In this document: one piece after another, positions 51,464 to 60,148 of the stretch | How the letters are laid out: every line of letters starts with the position of its first letter | Numbering within the stretch: the stretch's first letter is position 1 | Assembly: GCF_026241205.1 (NCBI RefSeq) | Contig: NZ_JAPFQM010000006.1 | Coordinates: 744,001-808,000 of the forward strand | DNA length: 64,000 nt | Direction: 5' to 3' | From: Thermomicrobium sp. 4228-Ro | GTDB taxonomy: Bacteria > Chloroflexota > Chloroflexia > Thermomicrobiales > Thermomicrobiaceae | Notes under the pieces: generated by a model | What the model saw: the letters and a program-made list of their open reading frames with translations, nothing else | What the model was told of the DNA's origin: nothing | Databases searched by the model: none | Program-made: the position numbers and the translations under genes

Positions 51464-52560
51464 GGTAATTCGAGGAACTCGTGCGGCGAGCGCGTCAGCC
51501 GTTCGGCTCCGTCTTCGGTAATGACGACGACGTCCTCGATGCGCACGCCCCAGCGCCCCGGTAGATAGACGCCGGGCTCGTCCGTCACCACCATGCCAGG
51601 GCGGAGGGGTTCCCGGTTCCCGCCGACGAGATACGGTGGTTCGTGGACGCTCAGCCCGAGGCCGTGCCCGAGGCGGTGCGTGAACGCCTCGGCGAGCCCA
51701 TGGGTGGCGAGTACGTCGCGCGCGATCCGATCGATCTCCTCGCAGGCGACGCCGGGGCGCATGGCAGCGAAGGCTGCTTGTTGTGCCTCGAGCACCGCCT
51801 CGTAGGCGGCTGCAAAATCGCTGTCACGCAGCGTGCCGGCAACTGGGGTACGAGTCATGTCGGCGTAGTAGCCCTGATAGGGGCCGCCGATATCGATGAC
51901 GACCGGGTCACCGTCCTGAATGATCCGGTCACCCGGCTCATGGTGCGGCGAGGCGGCGTTCGGGCCACTCGCGACGATACAGAACGCCACCGCCTCGAGA
52001 CCTTCCTCGAGGAGGAAATCGCTCAGTTGTCGAGCAACTTGCCGTTCGGTGTGTCCGACGAGGCGGCCTTCTGCGCAGAAGCGAGCCCAGGCTGCGTCCA
52101 CACGGGCGATGGCTTCGCGGAGGAGTGCCAATTCGGCCGGACTCTTCGTGATGCGCAGTCGGGCGAGGAGCGGGCCGACACGCGTGAAACGCCGGCCAGA
52201 GAGGCGTTCCTGCAGCGGGAGCAAGAAGCCAGCTCGGAACTCGTCGTTGACTCCGACCGTCTTCGCCCCCAGGTCGAGCAGCGTCCTGGCCAGGAGGTCG
52301 ATGGGGTCGTCACCGTCCCGCCAACGGTGGAGCTGGCAAAACGCGCAATCGGCGAACTTGGGTGCCTCGAGTTCGGGGACCAGGAGCGTACAGTCTCCTG
52401 CCTGGGGCACGATGAGCGCGATCAGCCGCTCGCTCTCACCAGCTCGCCGGCAGGTGAGATACCGGAAGTCGGCCGAGGGGCCGATGAGAGCGACGTCGAT
52501 CTGGTGCTCGTCGAGCGTAGTCCGCAAGCGGGCGAGGCGTTGAGCGAGTTCGATGTTCAT
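51460..52560 (-). CDS. M24-family metallopeptidase (Xaa-Pro aminopeptidase/dipeptidase-like)
   Basis: The 366-residue protein has the N-terminal creatinase-like domain (about 1-125) and the pita-bread M24 domain with metal ligands in VIDIGGPYQGYYADMTRT (two Asp), FTHRLGHGLGLSVHEPPYL (His), VTDEPGVYL (Glu) and GVRIEDVVVIT (Glu). It removes N-terminal residues before proline or cleaves Xaa-Pro dipeptides. ATG 52560 is supported by GAGGTGA six bases upstream. It follows the amidohydrolase gene by 21 bases on the same strand, so both are one operon. Confidence 0.9.
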   Translation of the reverse strand: MNIELAQRLARLRTTLDEHQIDVALIGPSADFRYLTCRRAGESERLIALIVPQAGDCTLLVPELEAPKFADCAFCQLHRWRDGDDPIDLLARTLLDLGAKTVGVNDEFRAGFLLPLQERLSGRRFTRVGPLLARLRITKSPAELALLREAIARVDAAWARFCAEGRLVGHTERQVARQLSDFLLEEGLEAVAFCIVASGPNAASPHHEPGDRIIQDGDPVVIDIGGPYQGYYADMTRTPVAGTLRDSDFAAAYEAVLEAQQAAFAAMRPGVACEEIDRIARDVLATHGLAEAFTHRLGHGLGLSVHEPPYLVGGNREPLRPGMVVTDEPGVYLPGRWGVRIEDVVVITEDGAERLTRSPHEFLELP

Positions 52561-52581
52561 CGGTCTCACCTCGGTCGATCG

Positions 52582-53724
52582 TCATGCCGGAAACCGGTAG
52601 AGACGGTGCGCGTTGCCAGCGAGGACGAGGCTCGCGTCGGTCTCGGCCTCGGCCGGTGTCGAAAAGCCCTCGTCGACCAAGGTTCCGAGCGCGCGGATGA
52701 GCGCGGAACGCCAGAGGCGGGCGACGAACCATTGCCGCTCGGGCAGGAACGATCCCCCAGTGGAGGCGAGCACTCTCGTCGTCGGCACACTGGCCAGAAG
52801 TTGGCGGAGTATGTCGCTGGCGGCTGCCGGTTCAGCGAGAAACGCTGGGCCAGGTGCGAGATACGCGTGCGGATACTCGCGAACGAGCGCGACGATGTGC
52901 GGATGGAAGCGCGCGTAGCCGACGAGCACGATCGGGACGTGCTGGTAGCGCGGCTCGTCGAACACGGGTCGCAGGAGCGCGGGGTCGTCGCTGTGTGGGT
53001 CGCGGGTGTGGCTGCTCCCGATCGTGATATGCAGCGGGACGTTCAGTTCCGCCGCGACTTCGAGCGCGATCCAGAACACGGCGTAGAGCAGGCGCCGGTG
53101 GGCGAGGCGCTCGAACGTTCCCGTGTCGATTTCCGCTCGCACCTCGTGGAACGAGCGTTCGGCGGTTGCGACGTCGATCGGCTGGATGGCGAGCGAGGTA
53201 CGGAAGGGAAAATCGCTCGCCAAACCACGTGCGCCGCGGCCGATCGCCTCGGCGAGTGTTTGGGCAAAGAGCGTCCGGAACTCGTCCCAGGTCGTGCAGT
53301 GCGGGAGCATCCGTTCGGCGAGCGACTCGACGGGAACCAGTGTGGCGACCGGGCGTTCGACGATGGCTGCCCATTCGCCCGGTCGATAAACGTGTTCCTG
53401 CTCGGGATCGAGGCAACAGAGCGGCCCGAGCCGGGCATCGTCGGCCAGGAGCCGCGCATAGGCCTCGGGCGAGCGTGACGCGCGCGCTTCCAGTACGGCG
53501 GGTTCGACTGGGTCACAGTCCAGGAGGTCGGCGAGCCAGCGGAGCGCCAGGCGGTAGGAAACCAGGTAATGAGCGTCCTGGCCTGTTGCTGGAGCATCGG
53601 GGGCGAAGCAGCGCGCGAGAAAGCCGACAGGGAGCCGCTGATCGAGGCGATCCGGTGGGGTGCAGTAGTGATCGACCAGGGGCTGGTCGGCGAGACGCTC
53701 GCGGAGCCAATCGGCGGCTGACAT
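52582..53724 (-). CDS. Amidohydrolase-family protein (COG2159-like)
   Basis: The 380-residue protein has a TIM-barrel layout with LVDHYCTPP at the start in place of a usual D-x-H-x-H, VPLHITIGSSHTRDPHSDDPALL mid-chain (His ligands), HVPIVLVGYARFHPHIVALV and a late LASTGGSFLPERQW. The first metal motif is reduced to one His, so it may bind a single metal or none. It starts behind GGAGGAAG and leads the M24 peptidase, which could suggest amino-acid or peptide-derivative breakdown. Substrate unknown. Confidence 0.72.
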   Translation of the reverse strand: MSAADWLRERLADQPLVDHYCTPPDRLDQRLPVGFLARCFAPDAPATGQDAHYLVSYRLALRWLADLLDCDPVEPAVLEARASRSPEAYARLLADDARLGPLCCLDPEQEHVYRPGEWAAIVERPVATLVPVESLAERMLPHCTTWDEFRTLFAQTLAEAIGRGARGLASDFPFRTSLAIQPIDVATAERSFHEVRAEIDTGTFERLAHRRLLYAVFWIALEVAAELNVPLHITIGSSHTRDPHSDDPALLRPVFDEPRYQHVPIVLVGYARFHPHIVALVREYPHAYLAPGPAFLAEPAAASDILRQLLASVPTTRVLASTGGSFLPERQWFVARLWRSALIRALGTLVDEGFSTPAEAETDASLVLAGNAHRLYRFPA

Positions 53725-53828
53725 CGACCCGCTTCCTCCTCCACTTCCTCCACTGTGGAGATCGCCGCACCGTGCGAGGCGAGGACGATCGCATTGTCAT
53801 GGTACACTGCGCCTGCCGGAGGTGTCCG

Positions 53829-55070
53829 ATGACCGAACCCGTGGCGGATCAGGTCGTCGTTACTGAGCGGGACGATTGGCAGGCGCAGCTCGAATCGCTC
53901 TATGCCATCTCCGTCGAGATCGCTGGGCTCCGCGAGCTGGGTGCGGTGATGGACCGCGCACTGGAGTACTGCCTCGCCTTGACGGCATCGACCTTCGGTT
54001 TCGTCGGGCTGGTGGATGGCCCGGAGACGATGGATGTCGCAGCGATCCGTGGCTTCGTGCCGGATCGACCGGACTTTTACGAGCGGTTCCGGAAGATTCC
54101 GATCCGTCGGACGATTTTCGGAGTCGTCATTCTCGAAGGAAGACCGAATATCTCGAACGACGTGCGCAACGATCCATTGCACCGTGGTGCACCAAGGGGG
54201 CATCCACTCGTGGAGACGTTCCTGGGTGTCCCACTCAAGGTGCGCGAGCAGACGATCGGAATGATCGGTGTGGCGAATCGTCCAGGTGGGTACGACAGTA
54301 GTCACGAGCGACTCTTGAGCACGTTCGCCAATCAGGTCGCGGTCGCCATCGAGAACGCACGGCTCTACGAGCGCCAGCGCCAGATGATCGCAGATCTCCA
54401 GCAGCTCCACGCGCAGTTGGACGCGGCACGGGTCGAGGCATTGCTCCATCAAGAGCGCAACCGGATCGCTGCCGAGCTGCACGATCGGGTCGCCCAGATC
54501 ATGTTCGGTATCGGCATCGAGGCGGTCTGGTGCCGAGAACAGCCCGGTCTACCGGAACCGGTGCTGCGCAGCTTGGATCGGATCCGCGAACTCGCAGCGC
54601 GGGGTGCAGCCGAAGTCCGACGAGTGGTCTACGACCTCGCAGTGGTGCCGGTGATGGGCCGCGAGCTGGTCGACGAGCTGAGTCGACTCGTCGAGGCATA
54701 CCGGTGCGAAAACTTGCAAGTCGAGCTGGTTATCGAGGGAAAGCCACGCCGGTTACCTCATGCGCTGGAGGACACGATCGTGTTGATCGCTCGGGAGGCA
54801 CTGACGAATGTCCGTCGGCATTCGGGGGCCGATCTGGCGATCGTGAGCGTCCACTTCACCGAACAGTCCGTGACGCTCGTCGTGCAGGACAACGGGCGCG
54901 GTATCGATCCCGTGGTGCTGCGTGAGGTCGAGACGCACTCGACGCACCTGGGCTTGCGTTCGATGCGACGGCGGGCGGAGTCGGTCGGTGGATCGTTCGA
55001 AGCCTACAACGGTGAGGACGGCGGGTTCGTCGTCCGGGTCGTGATTCCAGCGGAGCCGAGGTGGGAGTGA
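53829..55070 (+). CDS. GAF-domain sensor histidine kinase (NarL-system type, HisKA_3)
   Basis: The 413-residue soluble kinase has a GAF domain (about 25-178), a coiled-coil link, the HisKA_3 dimerisation domain with phospho-acceptor His218 in QERNRIAAELHDRVAQ, and an HATPase_c domain (REALTNVRRHSGAD N-box, VQDNGRGIDP G1 box, HLGLRSMRRRAESVGG). It lacks membrane segments, so it senses an intracellular cue, possibly redox or a gas through GAF. GGAGGTG precedes the ATG. The response regulator gene begins seven bases after its stop. Confidence 0.92.
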   Translation: MTEPVADQVVVTERDDWQAQLESLYAISVEIAGLRELGAVMDRALEYCLALTASTFGFVGLVDGPETMDVAAIRGFVPDRPDFYERFRKIPIRRTIFGVVILEGRPNISNDVRNDPLHRGAPRGHPLVETFLGVPLKVREQTIGMIGVANRPGGYDSSHERLLSTFANQVAVAIENARLYERQRQMIADLQQLHAQLDAARVEALLHQERNRIAAELHDRVAQIMFGIGIEAVWCREQPGLPEPVLRSLDRIRELAARGAAEVRRVVYDLAVVPVMGRELVDELSRLVEAYRCENLQVELVIEGKPRRLPHALEDTIVLIAREALTNVRRHSGADLAIVSVHFTEQSVTLVVQDNGRGIDPVVLREVETHSTHLGLRSMRRRAESVGGSFEAYNGEDGGFVVRVVIPAEPRWE

Positions 55071-55077
55071 TCCGAGC

Positions 55078-55719
55078 ATGAGCGGACGTGTCCTGCGGAT
55101 CGCGATCATCGACGATCATGAAATCGTCCGGAGCGGGCTGCGCCACATCCTGGAGGGTGATCCGGAGTTCGCAGTCGTCGGCGAGGCAGCCGATGGGCCG
55201 AGCGGGGTCGCCATGGTCGACATGGTTCGGCCAGACGTGGTGATCGTCGATGTCCGTTTGCCGTCGATGCAGGGCGACGACGTCTGCCGGCTGATCCGCG
55301 AACGCGTTCCGGAAACGCGGATCCTCGTCTTGAGCGCGTTCGGTGAGGACGAACTCGTCTACCGCTGTCTCCTGGCGGGAGCGCAAGGGTACGTGCTCAA
55401 GGATATCGTGCACTTCGATCTCAAGCAGAGCCTGAAAGCGGTTGCCCGGGGTGAGGCGGTGCTCGATCCTCGCGTGGCGACAGCGGTGGTCGAGCGTTTG
55501 CGGAACCGGGAGTCGGCCGGTGACGTTCCGCTCTCGCCTCACCAGTATTCGGTTCTGCGCTTGATGGCGCAGGGGCTCTCGAACAAGCAGATCGCGGAAC
55601 GGTTGTTCCTGAGCGAGAACACGGTGAAAGGGTACGTGCAGGAAGTGTTGCGCCGGTTGGGGGCGCGGAACCGGCTGGAGGCAGTGATGATCGCGAACCG
55701 GCGCGGCTGGCTCAACTGA
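55078..55719 (+). CDS. NarL/FixJ-family response regulator
   Basis: The 213-residue protein has a receiver domain with acidic pair IIDDHEIVRSG, phospho-acceptor Asp58 in VVIVDVRLPSMQG, and YVLKD, followed by a LuxR-type helix-turn-helix (LRLMAQGLSNKQIAERLFLS, then ENTVKGYVQEVLRRLG). It pairs with the histidine kinase immediately upstream. Targets are unknown; the CO dehydrogenase operon about 3 kb downstream is a possible one. Confidence 0.93.
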   Translation: MSGRVLRIAIIDDHEIVRSGLRHILEGDPEFAVVGEAADGPSGVAMVDMVRPDVVIVDVRLPSMQGDDVCRLIRERVPETRILVLSAFGEDELVYRCLLAGAQGYVLKDIVHFDLKQSLKAVARGEAVLDPRVATAVVERLRNRESAGDVPLSPHQYSVLRLMAQGLSNKQIAERLFLSENTVKGYVQEVLRRLGARNRLEAVMIANRRGWLN

Positions 55720-55728
55720 GGGGGGAGT

Positions 55729-56328
55729 GTGCGGATCGGCGCGATCGTGCTGGCCGGTGGGCGATCGGAGCGGTTCGGTAGACCCAAGCAGTTGCTGCCG
55801 TGGCATGGCCAGCCGCTCGTCGAAGCGGTCGTCCAGGAAGTCTGCCGGGTGCGGAGTCTGACGGTGGTCGCCGTTGTGTTGCGGCGCGACGTCGCTGAGC
55901 GGCTGGGTGTGCGGGAAGGCGCGCGCCTGGCGTGCGCGCAGGTCGTGTTTCCCGAGGAAACCGGTGAAGGCTGCGCTGCGTCGTACCGTCGCGGACTTGC
56001 GGTGCTCGCTGGTGAGGAGCTGGATGCGGTGGTGGTCGTGCTGGGCGACCAGCCTGGGATGCGAGCGGAGACGATCGAGCGGGTGGTCGCGGAGTGGGAG
56101 CGGACGCGCGCACCGATCGTCGCGGTGCGGTATCGCGATGGCGAAGGGCATCCGCTACTGTTCGCCGCGTCGCTGTTCGCTGAGCTGGGTGCACTGCGGG
56201 GTGAGAAGGCAGCCTGGAAACTGGTCGATCGGTACCGGTCCCTGGTGCACTTGGTCGAGGCGGACGCGGTGATGCCGCGGGACATCGACACGCCGGAGGA
56301 CTACGAGGCGCTGGTGCGGAGCGGCTGA
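55729..56328 (+). CDS. MocA-like nucleotidyltransferase (molybdenum cofactor cytidylyltransferase type)
   Basis: The 199-residue protein begins GAIVLAGGRSERFGRPKQLLPW, the NTP-transferase signature with the Lys that contacts the phosphates, then VVFPEETGEGCAASYRRGL, VVVLGDQPGM (metal-binding Asp) and GHPLLFAASLF, all as in MocA. MocA attaches CMP to molybdopterin to give the MCD cofactor that xanthine dehydrogenase- and CO dehydrogenase-family enzymes need. Two such enzymes are encoded in this window. It starts at a GTG ten bases after the response regulator. Confidence 0.85.
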   Translation: MRIGAIVLAGGRSERFGRPKQLLPWHGQPLVEAVVQEVCRVRSLTVVAVVLRRDVAERLGVREGARLACAQVVFPEETGEGCAASYRRGLAVLAGEELDAVVVVLGDQPGMRAETIERVVAEWERTRAPIVAVRYRDGEGHPLLFAASLFAELGALRGEKAAWKLVDRYRSLVHLVEADAVMPRDIDTPEDYEALVRSG

Positions 56329-56373
56329 TGCCGACGACATATCCCGTCGGTGTGCGATGAGGGGGTTGGTTCG

Positions 56374-58404
56374 GTGGAGGGTGGAGCGAGCACGGTGCTG
56401 ACTGTCGAGGAACTGGTGACGATGCGGCGACCGTCCGATGTCCGGATCTCGCCAGACGGCGAACTCGTGGCGTATGTCGTGCGACCGGTGAGCCGCGAGG
56501 GGGAGCACTGGGAGAGCGCGATCTGGGTGGTGCCGTTCGCTGGCGGTGTGCCTTGGCAGTTCACGAGCGGTCTTTGGGACGATCGTGAACCGCGTTGGTC
56601 GCCGGACGGGTGGCAACTCGCGTTTCTGTCCGATCGCGCTGAGCGCGGGAAGTTCAGCGTTTACGTGATGCCGCGTGACGGTGGCGAGGCGATACGGGTG
56701 TGCGACCAGACCGGGGAGATCAGCGGACTCGAGTGGTCGCCGGACGGTCGTTTCCTCTCGTTCCTGATGGTGGAGCCGGAGACCGACGAGGAGCGTCGAC
56801 GGCGCGAGCAACGGGACGATGCGCATGTCTGGGAGAGCGACTGGAAGTTCCAGCGGTTGTGGCTCCTGAATCCGAGTACTAAGGAAGCCCGTGTCGTGAC
56901 GCCGGAGCGGGTGCAGGTCTGGGAGTACGCCTGGGCTCCGGACGGGCAGCGTGTGGCGCTCGCGGTGAGCTGGTCGCCGCGGGTCGACGACCTGTACCGT
57001 GAGACGGCGGTGGCGGTCGTCGATATCGAGAGTGGGGACTATCGCGAACTCTTCCGATTGCGTGGTCTGGCGGAGGATCTCGTGTGGTCGGCGGACGGCG
57101 AATGGTTGGCCTACCGTGGTCCGGCCGGGCGTGTAGTGCACGGCGAATACGTGTTCCGGCGCCGGATCGAGGGTGGCGAGCCGGAATGCCTGACGCCTGG
57201 CTACGAGGGGACGGTCGAGTCTCTCGGAAGCCTCGCGGGCGGGCAGGCGCTGGTGGTGGTCGCCTACGAAGGGGTGGATGCGCGCGTCTATCGGCTCGAC
57301 TGGGGAGGTGAGCGGGCGCTGCTCTGTCCGCGCGTGACCGGGAGCTGGCACGGAGCGGTGAGCGGGAGCGCGGACGGCAGCCGGTGGGCCGGTGTGTGGT
57401 CGGACGGGGAGCATGTACCGGACGTGTGGGCTTGGCGCACCCCGCACGACATATCCCTTGAGGTCCCGGAGGAGGCAGCTGGGTTGCAACGCCTTACGAA
57501 CCTCCACCCGGAGATCGAACGGAAGCTGTGTCCCGTCCGGCTCATCGAGTGGGAAAGCGATCCTGGCGTGGTCGTGCAGGGACTGCTGGTCATGCCGCGC
57601 GACGAGTCCGACCGGGAGCGGCTTCCACTCGTCGTACAGATCCATGGCGGGCCGACCAGCCTGTGGGCGAACGAGTTCGCGGCGTCGTGGCACGATTGGG
57701 CACAACCGCTGGCGACGCGTGGCTGTGCGGTGCTGCTTCCGAACCCGCGTGGTAGCACCGGTCGCGGCACCGCGTGGATCAATGCCTTGTTCGGCGACGT
57801 GGGGGGCGGCGAGTACCGCGATGTCGTGCGCGGTGTCGAATCGCTGGTCGAGCGCGGTATCGCCGACCCAGCCCGGCTCGGCGTCGCCGGCTGGAGTTGG
57901 GGTGGCTACCTGACGGCGTGGACGATCACGCAGACCGACCGGTTCCGGGCCGCCTTTATGGGCGCTGGGCTCTGCAATCTGGTGAGCGACAACAACCTCG
58001 GCGATATCCCGTCAGCGAACCTCTCCTACTTCGAGCGGACACCGTCGGAGGATCCTGACGCGTACTGGGAGCGCTCACCGATCCGCTTCGTGTCGCGTGT
58101 GACGACGCCGATCCTGATCGTCCATGGCGAAGAGGACCAGCGGGTGAGCGTGTGCGAGAGCATCCAGTTCTTTCGAGCGCTGCAGTTGCTCGGCAAACCC
58201 TGCCAGCTCGTCACCTACCCGCGCGAGAAGCACGGTTTCGAGGAACGCCAGCATCAGCGGGATCTCTTGACGCGCCTGCTCAGGTGGTTCGCCGAGCGGC
58301 TCGATTTTCCCGCACCCGAGCGGGAGCGTCAGCAGTCCGAGCTGGCAGGAGCGACCGAGCCAGTCGGCGCTGGCATGCAGGCCGAGAGTGCTCCGGAACG
58401 GTAG
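56374..58404 (+). CDS. S9-family peptidase (acylaminoacyl peptidase/prolyl oligopeptidase-like)
   Basis: The 676-residue protein has an N-terminal beta-propeller with WSPDG-type blades (ISPDGELVAYVV, PRWSPDGWQLAFLSDRAERG, EWSPDGRFLSFL, VWSADGEWLAYRG) and a C-terminal alpha/beta-hydrolase domain: VVQIHGGPTSLWANEF (oxyanion), GVAGWSWGGYLTAW (nucleophile Ser), LIVHGEEDQRV (Asp) and PREKHGF (His). It cleaves short peptides. There is no signal peptide, so it acts in the cytoplasm. GTG 56374 has GAGGGGG upstream; the frame is open from GTG 56350. Confidence 0.9.
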   Translation: MEGGASTVLTVEELVTMRRPSDVRISPDGELVAYVVRPVSREGEHWESAIWVVPFAGGVPWQFTSGLWDDREPRWSPDGWQLAFLSDRAERGKFSVYVMPRDGGEAIRVCDQTGEISGLEWSPDGRFLSFLMVEPETDEERRRREQRDDAHVWESDWKFQRLWLLNPSTKEARVVTPERVQVWEYAWAPDGQRVALAVSWSPRVDDLYRETAVAVVDIESGDYRELFRLRGLAEDLVWSADGEWLAYRGPAGRVVHGEYVFRRRIEGGEPECLTPGYEGTVESLGSLAGGQALVVVAYEGVDARVYRLDWGGERALLCPRVTGSWHGAVSGSADGSRWAGVWSDGEHVPDVWAWRTPHDISLEVPEEAAGLQRLTNLHPEIERKLCPVRLIEWESDPGVVVQGLLVMPRDESDRERLPLVVQIHGGPTSLWANEFAASWHDWAQPLATRGCAVLLPNPRGSTGRGTAWINALFGDVGGGEYRDVVRGVESLVERGIADPARLGVAGWSWGGYLTAWTITQTDRFRAAFMGAGLCNLVSDNNLGDIPSANLSYFERTPSEDPDAYWERSPIRFVSRVTTPILIVHGEEDQRVSVCESIQFFRALQLLGKPCQLVTYPREKHGFEERQHQRDLLTRLLRWFAERLDFPAPERERQQSELAGATEPVGAGMQAESAPER

Positions 58405-58757
58405 AGCGAGCACGCGCCTCGATCGGCCCTCCGCCCTCCATACGCTCGAGATGGAGGTTCGTACCGTCTACGTACACGTGGTACTACGGTACACTGGCTG
58501 GTATCCTTCCGTCCGTATTCCAGCGACGTCCCCTCCATCTGGAGGATGATCCCCTCCGAACGGAGGGGAATGGATCCTCCGACTCGGTGGTTTCTCGAGC
58601 AACCCACGCTCGGTAGACTCTCCAGCTGAGACGGTGATCCACGACTGCAGGAGAGCGACTCACGCGGATACAGCGCGGGTGCGTAGCGTGGGAACGGTTT
58701 ACTGGCTTCTGGTCATCCGATGAGCGTGCGCTCGCTCGTGACGAAAGGAGCGGAGCC
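58405..58757. promoter_or_regulatory. Leader region of the CO dehydrogenase operon with three GGAGG hairpins
   Basis: No gene is seen. Three hairpins use the same CCTCC/GGAGG core: CCTCCAT (58435-58441) with ATGGAGG (58451-58457); CCTCC-ATCT-GGAGG (58532-58545); and CCCCTCC-GAAC-GGAGGGG (58551-58568). The first may end the peptidase transcript. The other two sit about 200 bases before coxM and could shape the mRNA leader or bind a regulator. No classical promoter hexamers stand out. Confidence 0.5.
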
Positions 58758-59633
58758 ATGATACCTGGACCCTTCCGGTACCGTCGTGCCGAGTCGCTCG
58801 ATGAGGCGATCGGGCTTCTCGCGCAGCTCGGGACGGATGCCAAAGTACTCAGCGGCGGACAGAGTCTCATTCCGATGATGAAGTTCCGTCTCGCCGAACC
58901 GAGCTATATCGTGGATATCAACCGCGTGCCGGGACTCGATTTCATCGAAGAACGGGACGGCGTTCTCCGGATCGGCGCCCTGGTGCGCGAATCGGCGTTG
59001 GAGCGCTCAGCGCTCGTCCGCGCGCGCTATCCGATCCTCCACGATACCGCGGAGGTGATCGCCGACCCACTGGTGCGGAATCTGGCGACGGTCGGTGGGA
59101 ACCTCGCGCACGGTGATCCCGCCAACGATCACCCCGCAACGATGCTGGCACTGCGTGCTCAGGTCGTCGCCCGGGGACCGAGCGGTGAACGCGTCATCTC
59201 GATCGATGACTTCTTCGTCGACACGTTCGTGACGGTACTCCAGCCGGACGAGATTCTCACCGAAATCCGCATTCCGGCCCCACCGCCGCGCTCCGGTGGA
59301 GCCTATCTCAAGTTCGAGCGCAAGGTGGGCGACTATGCGATCGCTGCTGCTGCGGTCTTCCTCGCGCTCGACGAGGCGGGCCGGATCGCACAGGCGGGGA
59401 TCGGGCTCACCAACCTCGCGTACAAGCCGCTCCGGGCAGTCGATGCCGAGCGTGTGCTCATCGGCCAAACGCCGAGCGAGGAGCTGTTCCGCCAGGCGGC
59501 TGAACTCGCGGCGCAGGCGACCGATCCGGTGAGCGATCTGCGTGGTCCAGCCGAGTACAAGCGAGCGGTCGCTCGGACGATGACCCTTCGAGCGTTGCGT
59601 CGGGCGCTCGAGCGGGCGCGAGCCAGCGCGTAA
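58758..59633 (+). CDS. coxM: Aerobic carbon monoxide dehydrogenase, FAD-binding medium subunit
   Basis: The 291-residue subunit carries FAD and passes electrons from the iron-sulfur subunit to the quinone pool. Family motifs are [18 protein letters not shown] (FAD pyrophosphate loop, about residue 33), [19 protein letters not shown] (second FAD loop, about residue 114) and the C-terminal CO-dehydrogenase flavoprotein domain from about 170. It starts behind AAAGGAGCGG and is followed after 11 bases by coxS, giving the M-S-L order usual for form I operons. Confidence 0.92.
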   Translation: MIPGPFRYRRAESLDEAIGLLAQLGTDAKVLSGGQSLIPMMKFRLAEPSYIVDINRVPGLDFIEERDGVLRIGALVRESALERSALVRARYPILHDTAEVIADPLVRNLATVGGNLAHGDPANDHPATMLALRAQVVARGPSGERVISIDDFFVDTFVTVLQPDEILTEIRIPAPPPRSGGAYLKFERKVGDYAIAAAAVFLALDEAGRIAQAGIGLTNLAYKPLRAVDAERVLIGQTPSEELFRQAAELAAQATDPVSDLRGPAEYKRAVARTMTLRALRRALERARASA

Positions 59634-59644
59634 GGAGGCAGAGC

Positions 59645-60145
59645 ATGGAGAAGCTACCGATTCAGGTCACAGTTAACGGTCGGACGTATACAGCCGAGGT
59701 GGAACCGCGTCTCCTGCTTGTCCACTTCATCCGCGACGTGCTCGATCTCACCGGTACGCACATCGGTTGCGATACCACCAGCTGCGGTGCCTGCACGGTG
59801 ATCTGGAACGGTCGGCCGGTGAAATCCTGTACGGTCTTCGCTGTCCAGGCTGACGGGACGGAGATCCTGACCGTCGAGGGATTGGAGCAGGACGGGCAGC
59901 TCCATCCGGTGCAGGAAGGGTTCTGGGAAGAGCACGGCCTCCAGTGCGGCTTCTGCACGCCCGGCATGATGATGACGGCGGTCGCGTTTCTCCAGGAGAA
60001 CCCCGACCCGACGGAGGAGGAAATCCGCAAAGCGATCTCTGGCAATCTTTGCCGTTGCACCGGCTACGTCAACATCGTGAAGGCGATCCAGTATGCGGCC
60101 CGCAAGATGCGCGAGCGAACCGCTGCAGGCGTGGGAGGAGCGTGA
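59645..60145 (+). CDS. coxS: Aerobic carbon monoxide dehydrogenase, 2Fe-2S small subunit
   Basis: The 166-residue subunit holds two 2Fe-2S clusters. The N-terminal plant-ferredoxin-type cluster uses the Cys of [12 protein letters not shown] plus KSC (about residues 41-62), and the C-terminal helical cluster uses [11 protein letters not shown] and NLCRCTGY (about 101-138). It relays electrons from the Mo site of CoxL to FAD in CoxM. GGAGG lies upstream of the ATG. Three bases separate it from the coxL start. Confidence 0.94.
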   Translation: MEKLPIQVTVNGRTYTAEVEPRLLLVHFIRDVLDLTGTHIGCDTTSCGACTVIWNGRPVKSCTVFAVQADGTEILTVEGLEQDGQLHPVQEGFWEEHGLQCGFCTPGMMMTAVAFLQENPDPTEEEIRKAISGNLCRCTGYVNIVKAIQYAARKMRERTAAGVGGA

Positions 60146-60148
60146 GCC

